A stretch of 34,091 bases of DNA from Mycobacterium sp. (GTDB taxonomy: Bacteria > Actinomycetota > Actinomycetes > Mycobacteriales > Mycobacteriaceae), in the NCBI GenBank assembly GCA_031292665.1, contig JARLGR010000187.1, positions 1 through 34,091 of the forward strand, in the 5' to 3' direction. Below the pieces are notes generated by a model. The model was not told the DNA's origin, did no database searches, and worked only from the letters and a program-made list of their open reading frames with translations. How positions within the stretch are numbered: the stretch's first letter is position 1; the number at the start of each line of letters is the position of its first letter. Shown piece after piece: positions 25,061 through 33,006 of the stretch. Made by a program: the position numbers and the translations under genes.

Positions 25061-25291
25061 TTAGGCAACTAGGCCACTGGGCATTGAACTCGGCTGTGGT
25101 ACGTGGCAGTCCTTGACTTTCGGGTTCACACCCGCGTAGTTCAAGGGTCCCGCGACCACGGTCAACGCGATGTTTCCCGCTGTGACACAACTTGTTGACC
25201 CACCTTTGAAGTAGTCGCGTTGATATGCCGCGAAGACTCCGATCAGCAGCCACACCAGGACAATCGCGCCGATAATTCCGCGACCACGCAT
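25061..25291 (-). CDS. 76-aa single-pass membrane/exported protein
   Basis: The ATG at 25291 follows GGAGGT by five bases. The product MRGRGIIGAIVLVWLLIGVFAAYQR has a signal-anchor helix (5-21), then an external segment with two cysteines (GSTSCVTAGN, KVKDCHVP) that could form a disulfide, in which ALTVVAGPLNYAGVNPKV resembles several small actinobacterial membrane proteins. No known function. It is 25 bp upstream of the 51-aa gene, and both are read from the SigF-type promoter. Confidence 0.7.
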   Translation of the reverse strand: MRGRGIIGAIVLVWLLIGVFAAYQRDYFKGGSTSCVTAGNIALTVVAGPLNYAGVNPKVKDCHVPQPSSMPSGLVA

Positions 25292-25339
25292 GGTGACCTC
25301 CATTGTGTTCGAGAAAGGTATCTTCTCGTGCGGTTAGTT

Positions 25340-25365
25340 TTACCCGTTGCACTTGCGTCTAAACC
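25340..25365 (-). promoter_or_regulatory. SigF-type promoter for the two small membrane genes
   Basis: On the minus strand GGTTT (25365-25361), a 15-base spacer, then GGGTAA (25345-25340), against the mycobacterial SigF consensus GGTTT-N15-17-GGGTAT. Transcription would start near 25333, about 42 bases before the ATG at 25291. Confidence 0.6.
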
Positions 25366-25812
25366 TCGTCGACGCCGCGAGCCCGGCGCCGTCGCCGAGC
25401 CGCCACGTATGGCCGAACCTCCCTGCGCCACACATCGACCGTCAGACCTACGGTATCCGCACGTAGCTACGACCCGGCCGCTCGGGTGGAGCAGATGGCG
25501 TCCGATCACGGCGGCTGAACGGCCCGCCAGGGTCATCGATGAGCGGGCCGTAATGAGTCCGTTCTTCGTCAACATCGCCGTCGCGCTCATCTGGGAGGGC
25601 TGATCGACCGCGGGCCCGTCGGGCACCGGCTGGCAGCTCGTCGCGCTGGCGGCACCCGAGCGGCTACGGTCGGGCTGGCTCAACGGCATCAAACACTGGC
25701 AAGTGGACTACTCCGGCGCGTGCCCGGCGTCTCATTGACCTTTCCAGTCGGCGCCGCCGAACCGAATGACACCCTGATCGCCTGCGCAGAATCGACGCCG
25801 GATCGATCGTCC
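25366..25812. other. 450-bp stretch without a convincing gene
   Basis: The best coding-like piece is on the plus strand at 25603-25738, reading TGWQLVALAAPERLRSGW then LNGIKHWQVDYSGACPASH and a stop. It lacks a start and follows a stop at 25600-25602, so it may be the C-terminal scrap of a lost gene. Nothing else is recognisable. Confidence 0.35.
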
Positions 25813-28092
25813 TCAGACCCCGCGCACCTGACACGGCACCCCGTTGACCACCTGGGTGTTACTGGGGACGTCGATCAGATCCGGCGGATTGAGCAGGTTC
25901 GAGTTCACCCCGCGATGAGCGTTGGCCACACCGAGGCGGGTGCCGGCTGCGCCGTGTCCCCAGCCGTGCGGCAGCGACACCACCCCGGGCATCATCTCGT
26001 CGCTGACCTCCGCGGGGACCGATACCGCCCCCTCCGAGGTGCTGACCCGCGCGAGTTGCCCGCTTGCCAGCCCGATCCGGGTGGCGTCGTCGGGATGGAT
26101 GAGCAGTGTGCACCGGTCCCGGCCGCGCATCAGCGACGGCACGTTGTGCAGCCAGGAGTTGTTGGATCGCAGATGTCGCCGGCTGGTCAGCATCAGAGCC
26201 TCGTCGGCTCTGTCCAGCCGCGCACGCAGCCGGGGCACATCCTCGGTGAAGACGTCGTGGACCAACTCGATGGCACCCGAGGGTGTGGTGAGCGCGTCGT
26301 CGAGGCGGCCGCCCTCCAGATCGCCAAGGTGCAGCCCGTCAGGGTGTGCGCGCACCTCGTCGAGAGTGAGCCCGCCCGGTTCGGCGCCCAGCTGATCACC
26401 CCACGGGCCGAGCCGGACGTAGAGGTCGAAGAGGCGTTCCGGGCCTTGCCCTTTCAGCGCGGCCATCGCCTCGGTGGCGTCGCGGCCCGTCAGCGGCGTG
26501 TGCGGCTGCGCGCACATGGTGGCGACCAGACCCGCGGTGTACAGGTCGTCCATGGCGATGACGTCGACATCGGGCAGCGGTGTCCCGAGCACCGCCCCGG
26601 CCAGGCGCAGCAGCACCTCCCATTCGGTTGGCCGAATCGGGTCGGGTGCGAAGACGGGTTCGGACCACTTCAGGCACGAGGTGATGGCATACATCCAGTA
26701 GAGGTCGTCGGCGTGCGGGCGTTCCAGCGGCGAAAGTCCCGGGAAGATGACGTGTGCGTGCCGGGTGGTCTCGTTGAGCCAATTGTCCACGCAGATGAAG
26801 GCATCCAGCGCCGACAGCGCCCCATCGAGGCGCCCGGCGGCTGGTGCCGAAATCGCCGGATTGCCCGCCACGCTGATCAGGCCACGGATCCGACCGTCAC
26901 CGGGAGTAAGGATCTCCTCGGCCAGGCAGCTGACCGGAAACTGGCCCAGCACCTCATCGACGCCGCGTACCCGCGACGCGAAGCGGCCGAACGCCCACCG
27001 GGGCCCGGTCTGGTCGGGCGGCTTCATGAACATCGGCGAATACACCGCTGGTTTGGGGAACACCGCTCCCCCGCGCCGGTCGACGGCGCCGAGCGCGGTG
27101 TTCAGCACGAACACCAGCCAGGTGGCCAGCGTGCCGAACTCCTGCGTGCAGGCCCCAATTCGGCTGTAGAGCACTGGATTCGACGCCGAGGCGAGATCGT
27201 GCGCCAACCTGCGGATCGTGGCAGCGGGGATTCGGCTCGGGCCGGCGACGGCCTCGGGGGTGAACGGCTCGGCCAACCCGATCACCTCCCGGAGGCCGAG
27301 CACCCGGTCCTGCAGATGACGATGCGGACGAAGCAGTCCGTCGGCGGCGAGGGTGCGCAGGATGGCGAACAGCACCAGTGCGTCGGTCCCCGGCCGGATC
27401 GGCACCCACTCGGACGCGCGCTGCGCGGTCTCGGTGCGCCGGGGGTCGACGACCACCACCGTGCCGCCGCGACGGCGGATTGCCGCCAGATGCCCGACGA
27501 CGTCGGGCGCCGAGAGCATCGACCCCTGCGAGGCCGCCGGATTGGCGCCGACGACCACCAAGTAATCGGTGCGGGCCACATCCGGGATCGGCGCGTTCCA
27601 CATCCCCCCGAACAGCAAGGTGCCCACCACATTCAGCGGCCATTGGTCCACCGTGCCGGGTGAGTAGTACGCCCCCATCCCGGCGGCCGACGCCATCGCC
27701 ACCAGCGCGCCGATGTAGGTACTCAGACCCAGGTTGTGCGCAACCGGATTGCCCACGTACACGGTGAGCGCCCGGGCGCCGTCGGTGTCGAGAACCGGCC
27801 GCAGCACTCGCTCCGCCTCGACGAAGGCATCCTCCCACGAGCAGGCAACGTGGGTACCGTTGCGCTGCTTGATCATCGGGGTTCGAAGTCGGTCGGCGTC
27901 GTCGTGCAGATGGCCGAGCGCGGTGCCCTTCGGGCACAGGTGGCCGGCCGACCAGACGTCGTCGGGATTTCCCCGGATGTCGGTGACGCTGGTGCCGTCC
28001 ACAGTGACTCGAAGTCCGCACATGGCCTCACACAGCGGACATGTCACGCGATGAACGACAGCGGCACCCTCGCCCAACAACCGACTCGACAC
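25813..28092 (-). CDS. molybdopterin-dependent oxidoreductase (formate dehydrogenase-like)
   Basis: 759 residues. The N-terminal 4Fe-4S site has Cys18, Cys21, Cys25 and Cys53 (CPLCEAMCG...GHLCPKG). Molybdopterin domains follow: DYLVVVGANPAASQGSML, GGTVVVVDPRRTETAQRASEWVPIRPGTDALVLFAIL and VFPGLSPLERPHADDLYW. The C-terminal cap from about 640 (MLTSRRHLRSNNSWLHNVPSL...LIHPDDATRIGLASGQLARVSTSEG) is the MopB C-terminal domain. There is no twin-arginine signal, so it is cytoplasmic. No electron-transfer subunit or cofactor-assembly gene is adjacent. The substrate is undetermined. Confidence 0.9.
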   Translation of the reverse strand: MSSRLLGEGAAVVHRVTCPLCEAMCGLRVTVDGTSVTDIRGNPDDVWSAGHLCPKGTALGHLHDDADRLRTPMIKQRNGTHVACSWEDAFVEAERVLRPVLDTDGARALTVYVGNPVAHNLGLSTYIGALVAMASAAGMGAYYSPGTVDQWPLNVVGTLLFGGMWNAPIPDVARTDYLVVVGANPAASQGSMLSAPDVVGHLAAIRRRGGTVVVVDPRRTETAQRASEWVPIRPGTDALVLFAILRTLAADGLLRPHRHLQDRVLGLREVIGLAEPFTPEAVAGPSRIPAATIRRLAHDLASASNPVLYSRIGACTQEFGTLATWLVFVLNTALGAVDRRGGAVFPKPAVYSPMFMKPPDQTGPRWAFGRFASRVRGVDEVLGQFPVSCLAEEILTPGDGRIRGLISVAGNPAISAPAAGRLDGALSALDAFICVDNWLNETTRHAHVIFPGLSPLERPHADDLYWMYAITSCLKWSEPVFAPDPIRPTEWEVLLRLAGAVLGTPLPDVDVIAMDDLYTAGLVATMCAQPHTPLTGRDATEAMAALKGQGPERLFDLYVRLGPWGDQLGAEPGGLTLDEVRAHPDGLHLGDLEGGRLDDALTTPSGAIELVHDVFTEDVPRLRARLDRADEALMLTSRRHLRSNNSWLHNVPSLMRGRDRCTLLIHPDDATRIGLASGQLARVSTSEGAVSVPAEVSDEMMPGVVSLPHGWGHGAAGTRLGVANAHRGVNSNLLNPPDLIDVPSNTQVVNGVPCQVRGV

Positions 28093-28183
28093 TTGTCCAT
28101 GCTAGGACAGACGAGAGCCGACCCGGTCAGCTCTGGCGCTGCTACTCTGCGCACCCGCCGATAATGACCAAATACGTCAGCGC

Positions 28184-28497
28184 CGCCGGCTCGGGTTGCC
28201 GGTGCCGGTACCGGTGGCGCGTCGCGCGCGACTCGGCGTGTTCACGTTCACCGCTGCGGCTGGGCCTCGCCGGCTGGGTGGTTTGTGCTCGGTCGTGGCT
28301 TCGTCGCGGTGGGTGGTGATCAGCCGGGCGATCGCATTGATGGACACCGGGGTCAGCGACCAGGCGTCCAGGCCGACGTGGATGCTGTGCTCACGCAGCC
28401 GGGCGGTGCTGTGCAGGTGACCGTGCAGCAGCCAGGCGCCCAGGGACGGGAGTGCTCGGTCAGTTCCGTCGTCGTGACTGACAACGATCGGGCTGAA
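28184..28497 (-). pseudogene. metallophosphoesterase C-terminal remnant
   Basis: The minus-strand frame downstream of a TAG (28498-28500) reads SPIVVSHDDGTDRALPSL, GAWLLHGHLHSTARLREH, SIHVGLDAWSLTPVSINA and IARLI, then a low-complexity Arg/Thr tail to a TGA. GHLH is the last metal-binding motif of calcineurin-like phosphoesterases, and HVGLDAW...PVS is typical of the small actinobacterial group. The N-terminal two thirds (DxH, GDxxx, GNHD motifs) are missing. Confidence 0.65.
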
Positions 28498-28500
28498 CTA

Positions 28501-28670
28501 GTAGCCGTAACCGTGCCAGTGCCCTTGGTCGCGGGATCCCCGTCGTACCAATGTTCGTCGTGGCAGCGCCGCCCGTCCCAGTTGTTGCCCCAGCCGGGAT
28601 CCCGGTGCTGCCCAGGACACCAGTGATAGCGCGGGCACGGGTACGTCAAATGTCCACGCGGCTTGTCCAA
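28501..28670 (-). pseudogene. fragment of a Trp/Cys-rich (probably exported) mycobacterial protein
   Basis: From about 28649 the minus strand encodes CPRYHWCPGQHRDPGWGNNW then DGRRCHDEHWYDGDP, a pattern like the small secreted mycobacterial proteins carrying WCPGQ...WDxxxCH. No signal peptide precedes it; the upstream in-frame residues are MDKPRGHLTYP. After about 28560 the frame turns to unrelated sequence. Probably a degraded or rearranged gene. Confidence 0.4.
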
Positions 28671-28673
28671 GGC

Positions 28674-29618
28674 TCAGTCGGCTCGCCGCTGTGCGGACAC
28701 GTAAAGCGTGGGCGGCATTGACTCTTCGGCGCCCCGGGGAATGGTGCGGCCGTAGCGGGCCATCAATTCCGCGAACGTGGCCGTCGTGACGTCCCAGCCA
28801 TGGTCCCGCAGCCAGCCGTCGACGGCTGTTCGCTCCTCCGCGTACCAGAGGTCGTCGAAGTCAGTGATCTCGGCGTTGACCAACTTGGCGGCAGCGGCGC
28901 GCATGCGCTGCATGTCGTCGCGCTGACGCCGCACGAGTTGCGGATCGGTGAAACCCGCGCCGGGGACATTGGAAGCCAGCCAGCTGCCTGCGACGCTGAG
29001 GGAATGTATGCGCTCGAACAACAGGTCCTGCGCCTGTGCCGGCAAATAACGAACCAGCCCCTCGGCGGACCATGCACCCGGCCGGGACGGATCAAAGCCG
29101 GCCTCGCGCAACGCTTTCGGCCAGTCCTGCCGCAGATCTACCGGCACGTTCACGAGCTGTGCGGCCGGCTGTGCGCCGTGGTTACGCAATGTCTCCGCTT
29201 TGAACTCCAGCACCTTGGGTTGGTCCAGCTCGTACACGACCGTGCCGTCCGGCCACGGCAGCCGCCAGGTGCGCGCGTCGAGCCCGGCCGCCAAAATCAC
29301 CACCTGCCGGACACCGGTATCGGCCGCGCGGAGGAAGAACTCGTCGAAGAACGCCGTCCGCGTCGCCATGAAGTCGATCATCAGCTGGATCCGCGTCTCT
29401 ACGTCCGGTTCGAGTTCGATCGCCTTGGCCAGCAGCGCCGGATCCGCGTAGATGCTCCACATTCCCTCGCCTGCGGCGTCGACGAACAGGCGCGCGAACG
29501 GGTCGTTGATGAGCGGATTCCTGCTTTCGGTCTCCGCGGCGCGGGCCGCGGCGACACCCAGAGCGGTGGCTCCCACGCTTTGGGTGATGTCCCAGGAGTC
29601 GTTGTCGGTACGCGGCAT
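28674..29618 (-). CDS. putative SAM-dependent methyltransferase (TIGR00027/LCM type, Rv3767c-like)
   Basis: 314 residues from the ATG at 29618 (preceded by GAGGGATG). This is one of the expanded mycobacterial class I methyltransferases of the leucine carboxyl methyltransferase superfamily: [24 protein letters not shown] at the start, [13 protein letters not shown] (38-50), SAM motif [17 protein letters not shown] (106-122), acidic [12 protein letters not shown] (129-140), and C-terminal [22 protein letters not shown]. Substrate unknown. Longer upstream starts run into the divergent gene and are rejected. Confidence 0.9.
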   Translation of the reverse strand: MPRTDNDSWDITQSVGATALGVAAARAAETESRNPLINDPFARLFVDAAGEGMWSIYADPALLAKAIELEPDVETRIQLMIDFMATRTAFFDEFFLRAADTGVRQVVILAAGLDARTWRLPWPDGTVVYELDQPKVLEFKAETLRNHGAQPAAQLVNVPVDLRQDWPKALREAGFDPSRPGAWSAEGLVRYLPAQAQDLLFERIHSLSVAGSWLASNVPGAGFTDPQLVRRQRDDMQRMRAAAAKLVNAEITDFDDLWYAEERTAVDGWLRDHGWDVTTATFAELMARYGRTIPRGAEESMPPTLYVSAQRRAD

Positions 29619-29744
29619 GGCCCATCCCTCGTCGGTTGGAAGTAAGTTGCGCACACTATTCTTCCAGCCGCGGACCGTCCGAGCCGCCCGTCGGCCGTGC
29701 CCTAGGCTTTTCCCAGACGGTCCACAGGTTGCGAAGGAGTGGCG

Positions 29745-29930
29745 ATGGCGCGGTCCCCGCAGGAGGTGTTCGCCCACCCCGGCGGGGCGCCGGCCGCGGT
29801 CGACCTCGGCGGAATCGTCGCGGCCGATTCGGCGCGTAACCGGGTTGACGACGGCGTCGACACTTTCGTATTCCGCGACGGCGTGATCCGGGCGCAGACC
29901 GTGCGATACGCCCCGCAACCCAAGGGCTGA
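29745..29930 (+). pseudogene. SnoaL-like gene with internal deletion (Rv3768-like)
   Basis: The ATG at 29745 after AAGGAG gives [20 protein letters not shown], the usual N-terminus of a SnoaL/NTF2-like protein. About six residues later it jumps to [20 protein letters not shown] and [15 protein letters not shown], the last strands of the same fold. Relatives are about 115-120 residues; this product has 61, so about 55-60 central residues are missing in frame. The remaining piece cannot form the cone-shaped fold. It is followed three bases later by the kinase gene, so it may persist as a translated leader. Confidence 0.65.
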
Positions 29931-29932
29931 CC

Positions 29933-30961
29933 GTGGATCACGTCAACTTGGAAGCGGTCGCGTATTGGATGTCGGGACAGGAGCTCGGCGAGGGGCCGCT
30001 CGAGGATGTTTCCAGCGTCACCGGCGGCACGCAGAACGTGATGCTGCGATTCACCAGGGCCGGCCGGCCCTACGTGCTGCGGCGCGGTCCTCGCCACCTG
30101 CGTCCCCGCAGCAACAGTGTCATCCTGCGGGAAACCAAAGTCCTCGCCGCGCTGGCCGGCTCGGATGTGCCGCACCCGCGCCTGATCGCCACGTGCGAGG
30201 ACCCGAGTGTGCTCGGCGACGCGGTCTTCTACCTCATGGAGCCGGTCGACGGATTCAACGCCGGCGAGGGGCTGCCGTCGTTGCACGCGGGTGACGCCGA
30301 CGTCCGGTACCAGATGGGCCTTTCGATGGCAGACGCGCTGGCGAAATTGGGCGCTGTCGACCATGTCGCGGTCGGCCTGGCCGATTTCGGCAAGCCCGCC
30401 GGCTTCCTGGAACGCCAGGTGCCGCGCTGGCTTTCGGAGCTGGAGTCCTACAACGCGTACGAGAATTACCCCGGTCCGGAGATCCCGGGAATCGAGCAAG
30501 TGGCGTCGTGGCTGGAAGAGCGCCGGCCGACCAACTGGATACCCGGGATCATGCACGGCGACTACCACGCCGCCAACGTGATGTTCTCCCGGACCGGGCC
30601 GGACGTGGTCGCCATCGTCGATTGGGAGATGTGCACGATCGGTGACCCGCTGCTGGACTTGGGCTGGCTGCTGGCCACCTGGAGACAGCCCGACGGTTCG
30701 AGCGTGTTCAGCCACGCCCTGGGCGGCCAGGACGGGTTGGCCAGTACCGGCGAACTATTCGAGCGCTACGCCGCCAACACCACCCGCGACTTGTCGCATG
30801 TCACCTGGTACACGGTGCTGGCCTGCTTCAAGCTCGGCATCGTAATCGAGGGGACCCTGGCCCGTGCGTGCGCGGGCAAGGCGGAGAAAGAGGTGGGCGA
30901 CCAACTCCACGCGGCTACCGTCCACCTCTTTGATCGGGCGCTCACGCTAATCGAGACGTAG
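29933..30961 (+). CDS. APH-fold phosphotransferase, third paralogue
   Basis: 342 residues from the GTG at 29933. Nucleotide loop [12 protein letters not shown] (29-40), Lys-equivalent region YVLRRGP, catalytic [13 protein letters not shown] (His208, Asp210, Asn215), metal-binding [18 protein letters not shown] (Asp230). It is closely similar in layout to the kinase at 15201 ([20 protein letters not shown], [17 protein letters not shown]). Probably a cytoplasmic kinase acting on a hydroxyacyl-CoA or other small hydroxyl substrate; unlike the first copy it has no dehydrogenase neighbour. It is transcribed with the SnoaL remnant. Confidence 0.87.
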   Translation: MDHVNLEAVAYWMSGQELGEGPLEDVSSVTGGTQNVMLRFTRAGRPYVLRRGPRHLRPRSNSVILRETKVLAALAGSDVPHPRLIATCEDPSVLGDAVFYLMEPVDGFNAGEGLPSLHAGDADVRYQMGLSMADALAKLGAVDHVAVGLADFGKPAGFLERQVPRWLSELESYNAYENYPGPEIPGIEQVASWLEERRPTNWIPGIMHGDYHAANVMFSRTGPDVVAIVDWEMCTIGDPLLDLGWLLATWRQPDGSSVFSHALGGQDGLASTGELFERYAANTTRDLSHVTWYTVLACFKLGIVIEGTLARACAGKAEKEVGDQLHAATVHLFDRALTLIET

Positions 30962-30989
30962 AACTGACGTGCCCGGAATGTATCGATTC

Positions 30990-31005
30990 GCCTAATGTAT
31001 TAGGC
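30990..31005. promoter_or_regulatory. 16-bp palindrome in the gap after the kinase gene
   Basis: GCCTAAT-GT-ATTAGGC, 7-bp perfect arms with a 2-base centre, 29 bp after the kinase stop. It could be a weak terminator (no T-run immediately, GCCGTTTCG follows) or an operator for the downstream gene at 31170. Confidence 0.4.
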
Positions 31006-31169
31006 CGTTTCGTTGTCACCTTCACCGCAGTAAAACGCGCCTACAAATACCGCGTCTCGCATTCGAATTGTCCGGCAATCACGTTTTGGCGGCTGGAAGC
31101 AAATCCTGCTTGTCAACCCGGTACCCGCCCCGTAGGGCCGCCGCCGACGACCGATTACCATCTCCTGTC

Positions 31170-31625
31170 GTGCCGCCTTACCCTGAGGAACCCGACTACT
31201 ACTCCGAGCCCACCCAGACCGCGCGCTACGGCGGTTACTACGACCAAGCGCCCGAACCACCGGAGCCCCCGACGCCGTGGTACCGCCGTCCGCCGGCGCT
31301 CGTCGCGGCGGGAGCGATGGGCGTGGTACTGCTCGCCGCGCTGGTTTTCGCGGTGGTCAAGCTCACGTCCGGTTCGTCAGGCCACGGTCCCGCGGCGACG
31401 ACCACAACGGTTCCGTCCACGACCACCACCGCGGTGACCACCACCACCGAGCCACCGCGGCATCACGGGGGAGGCGGCGGAGCGCCGACCGAGACCGTCA
31501 CCGAGACGGCGCCTCCTTCGAGCGCCGATACCGGCACGACGACCGCCCCACCCAGCACCGAGACCAGCACGGTCACCCAAACCGTGACCGTCCCCCCACG
31601 CCGGCCTTTCCAACCACGCCCGTAA
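31170..31625 (+). CDS. Thr/Pro-rich single-pass membrane protein
   Basis: 151 residues from the GTG at 31170. Tyr/Pro/Glu-rich cytoplasmic N-terminus (PPYPEEPDYYSEPTQTARYGGYYDQAPEPPEPPTPWYRRPP), one membrane helix (PALVAAGAMGVVLLAALVFAVV, about 47-68), then a long external tail of Thr-Thr-Val/Pro repeats with His and Gly runs, likely O-mannosylated as in other mycobacterial Thr-rich proteins. No enzymatic motif. A TACCAT hexamer at 31156-31161 and no Shine-Dalgarno suggest a leaderless message starting at the GTG; an upstream ATG at 31068 is less likely. Confidence 0.7.
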   Translation: MPPYPEEPDYYSEPTQTARYGGYYDQAPEPPEPPTPWYRRPPALVAAGAMGVVLLAALVFAVVKLTSGSSGHGPAATTTTVPSTTTTAVTTTTEPPRHHGGGGGAPTETVTETAPPSSADTGTTTAPPSTETSTVTQTVTVPPRRPFQPRP

Positions 31626-31654
31626 AGGCGCGTAGGCGGCTAACCTTCCATTCT

Positions 31655-32287
31655 GTGGAGGTGGGCGATGCCGTCAGACGATCGCTCGACCACTGGGAAG
31701 CGCGGCAGTGGAACGAGGCGATGGTGCAGGCCTGCAATGCTGTCGACACCACCGCCAGGAAGCGGTATCCGCAACTGGGGGTCGCCAGTCGGTTCAAGCG
31801 CACAATCCGCGATTCGCTCGACATCTTTGGGTTGATGGCGGCACCGAGCATCGACTTTGCTCAGACCCGTTTTCCAATTGCGGTGAAATCTGATCTGCCC
31901 GATGGCCGTCCCGATATCGCCGACGTCCTATTCGGCGTTCATCGACGCGATCACGGCCACGAAGATGAACTACCGAACGGGTTCGACCTGACTCCGCACA
32001 GCCCTCGCCCGTTGACCGTGCACATATGGCGTAGCGGCAAAATTCAGCTTCCCGCGGCGGCAGCGATCGGGCTGCTGGCGGTCGCCGTGTTCGCGCCCGA
32101 GAACAAGGGCGAGGCCATACCCGACGGCTATCAGCTCAGCTGGTATCAGCACGTCTTCCATATCTGCCTGTGGTGGGGGTGGCAAGACCACTTCCGCGAG
32201 ATCATCAGCACCGCCCAGATTCCGCAGGCGACTCTCGACTTCGCGGAGTTCTGGAATGATTGGACGCCTCTCGCCGAATCGTCGTGA
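31655..32287 (+). CDS. unknown protein with HEPN-like features
   Basis: 210 residues from the GTG at 31655; GTG at 31661 is the alternative. The N-terminal helices (AVRRSLDHWEARQWNEAMVQACNAVDTTARKRYP) are of the type found in HEPN and AbiV-like helical bundles. Arg97-Arg-Asp-His-Gly-His102 (GVHRRDHGHEDELP) fits the Rx4-6H signature of HEPN ribonucleases. Between them is SRFKRTIRDSLDIFGLMAAPSIDFAQTRFP. The C-terminal half is aromatic (YQLSWYQHVFHICLWWGWQDHF). I do not know its function; nuclease activity is an inference from one motif. The gene lies 29 bp after the Thr-rich gene and ends just before a tRNA-derived repeat. Confidence 0.6.
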   Translation: MEVGDAVRRSLDHWEARQWNEAMVQACNAVDTTARKRYPQLGVASRFKRTIRDSLDIFGLMAAPSIDFAQTRFPIAVKSDLPDGRPDIADVLFGVHRRDHGHEDELPNGFDLTPHSPRPLTVHIWRSGKIQLPAAAAIGLLAVAVFAPENKGEAIPDGYQLSWYQHVFHICLWWGWQDHFREIISTAQIPQATLDFAEFWNDWTPLAESS

Positions 32288-32297
32288 TTCCCTGGGT

Positions 32298-32322
32298 TGA
32301 GCGCGCCCGAAGGGATTCAAAC
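32298..32322 (-). repeat. tRNA-Arg 3'-end fragment, copy 1 (degenerate attachment-site repeat)
   Basis: Shares the first 15 bases exactly and about 23 of 25 overall with the copy at 33848. Read on the minus strand it is a T-arm (GTGGG-TTTGAAT-CCCTT) followed by the acceptor CGGGCGCG. The two direct copies flank 1.55 kb carrying the DUF1508 and DUF732-like genes. Confidence 0.6.
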
Positions 32323-32565
32323 CCACATCGGCACCATCACTCGAACAATGTGGTGTGAACAATTAAAAATGACCCCGTGTCGGCTCGCGCGGGCCCCTGA
32401 ACGGGAATATGAAATAACCGCATCTCAGGACAGTCGGCGGTTTCGTTTAGGAAGACAGCGAGAGAACTAAAACCGCAGCAATGTCACCTATGCAATACCC
32501 TTTTCGACGAGCCATCAAGGGTGTAGCGTCTCCGCCATTCGGGCAAAGACATCAAGGAGAACTCC

Positions 32566-32766
32566 ATGGCAGCCAAGTTCGAGATCAGCAAGGACAAAGC
32601 CGGCAAGTTCCGGTTCCACCTCAAGGCGGCCAACGGCGAGATCATCGCCGCCAGCCAGGGCTACGAGACCAAGGCGAGTGCCGAGAAGGGGATCGAGTCC
32701 ATCAGGGCGAACGCTTCCGGCGCAAGCGTCGTCGACCTGAGCGATGCGGAGCCCGCGCACAACTAG
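32566..32766 (+). CDS. DUF1508 (YegP-like) small protein
   Basis: 66 residues after an AAGGAG binding site. One complete DUF1508 repeat: KFEISKDKAGKFRFHLKAANGEIIAASQGYETKASAEKGIESIRANA. The E. coli YegP protein has two tandem repeats; this single-repeat form is common in actinobacteria. Soluble, function unknown. It is enclosed by the two tRNA-Arg-derived repeats with the membrane protein gene downstream. Confidence 0.88.
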   Translation: MAAKFEISKDKAGKFRFHLKAANGEIIAASQGYETKASAEKGIESIRANASGASVVDLSDAEPAHN

Positions 32767-33006
32767 CCCGCACCGAAAGCGGTCGTGTCGCTGCCCGCCA
32801 GCGCAAGTAGCGACCATCGCGGGCACGCCAATTGACCGCCGCCGTATCGTCGGCAAACCTTCGGCACGCGAGGATGCCCGCAAAGGCAATCCTGCGCGGC
32901 AAACCGTGGCGCTGCCCCGCACCCGGTGTTCACTGACAGCGAAGGCTTCAGGGAAGCATCGGATCCGGACTTGTGACAACGTCGTGACACCCCCAGACTT
33001 ATTGAT
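32767..33006. other. 240-bp gap without a recognised feature
   Basis: Several overlapping shadow frames only. No Shine-Dalgarno precedes the next start (33007). Confidence 0.4.

Noticed and set aside
25720..27663. 647-codon plus-strand ORF
   Set aside because: Antisense shadow of the molybdopterin oxidoreductase; its residue composition (His/Arg/Gln-rich) is typical of a reverse-frame artefact in high-GC DNA.
29619..29918. Upstream extension of the methyltransferase gene (100 extra codons)
   Set aside because: It overlaps the divergent SnoaL remnant, and the family N-terminus ([16 protein letters not shown]) starts at 29618.
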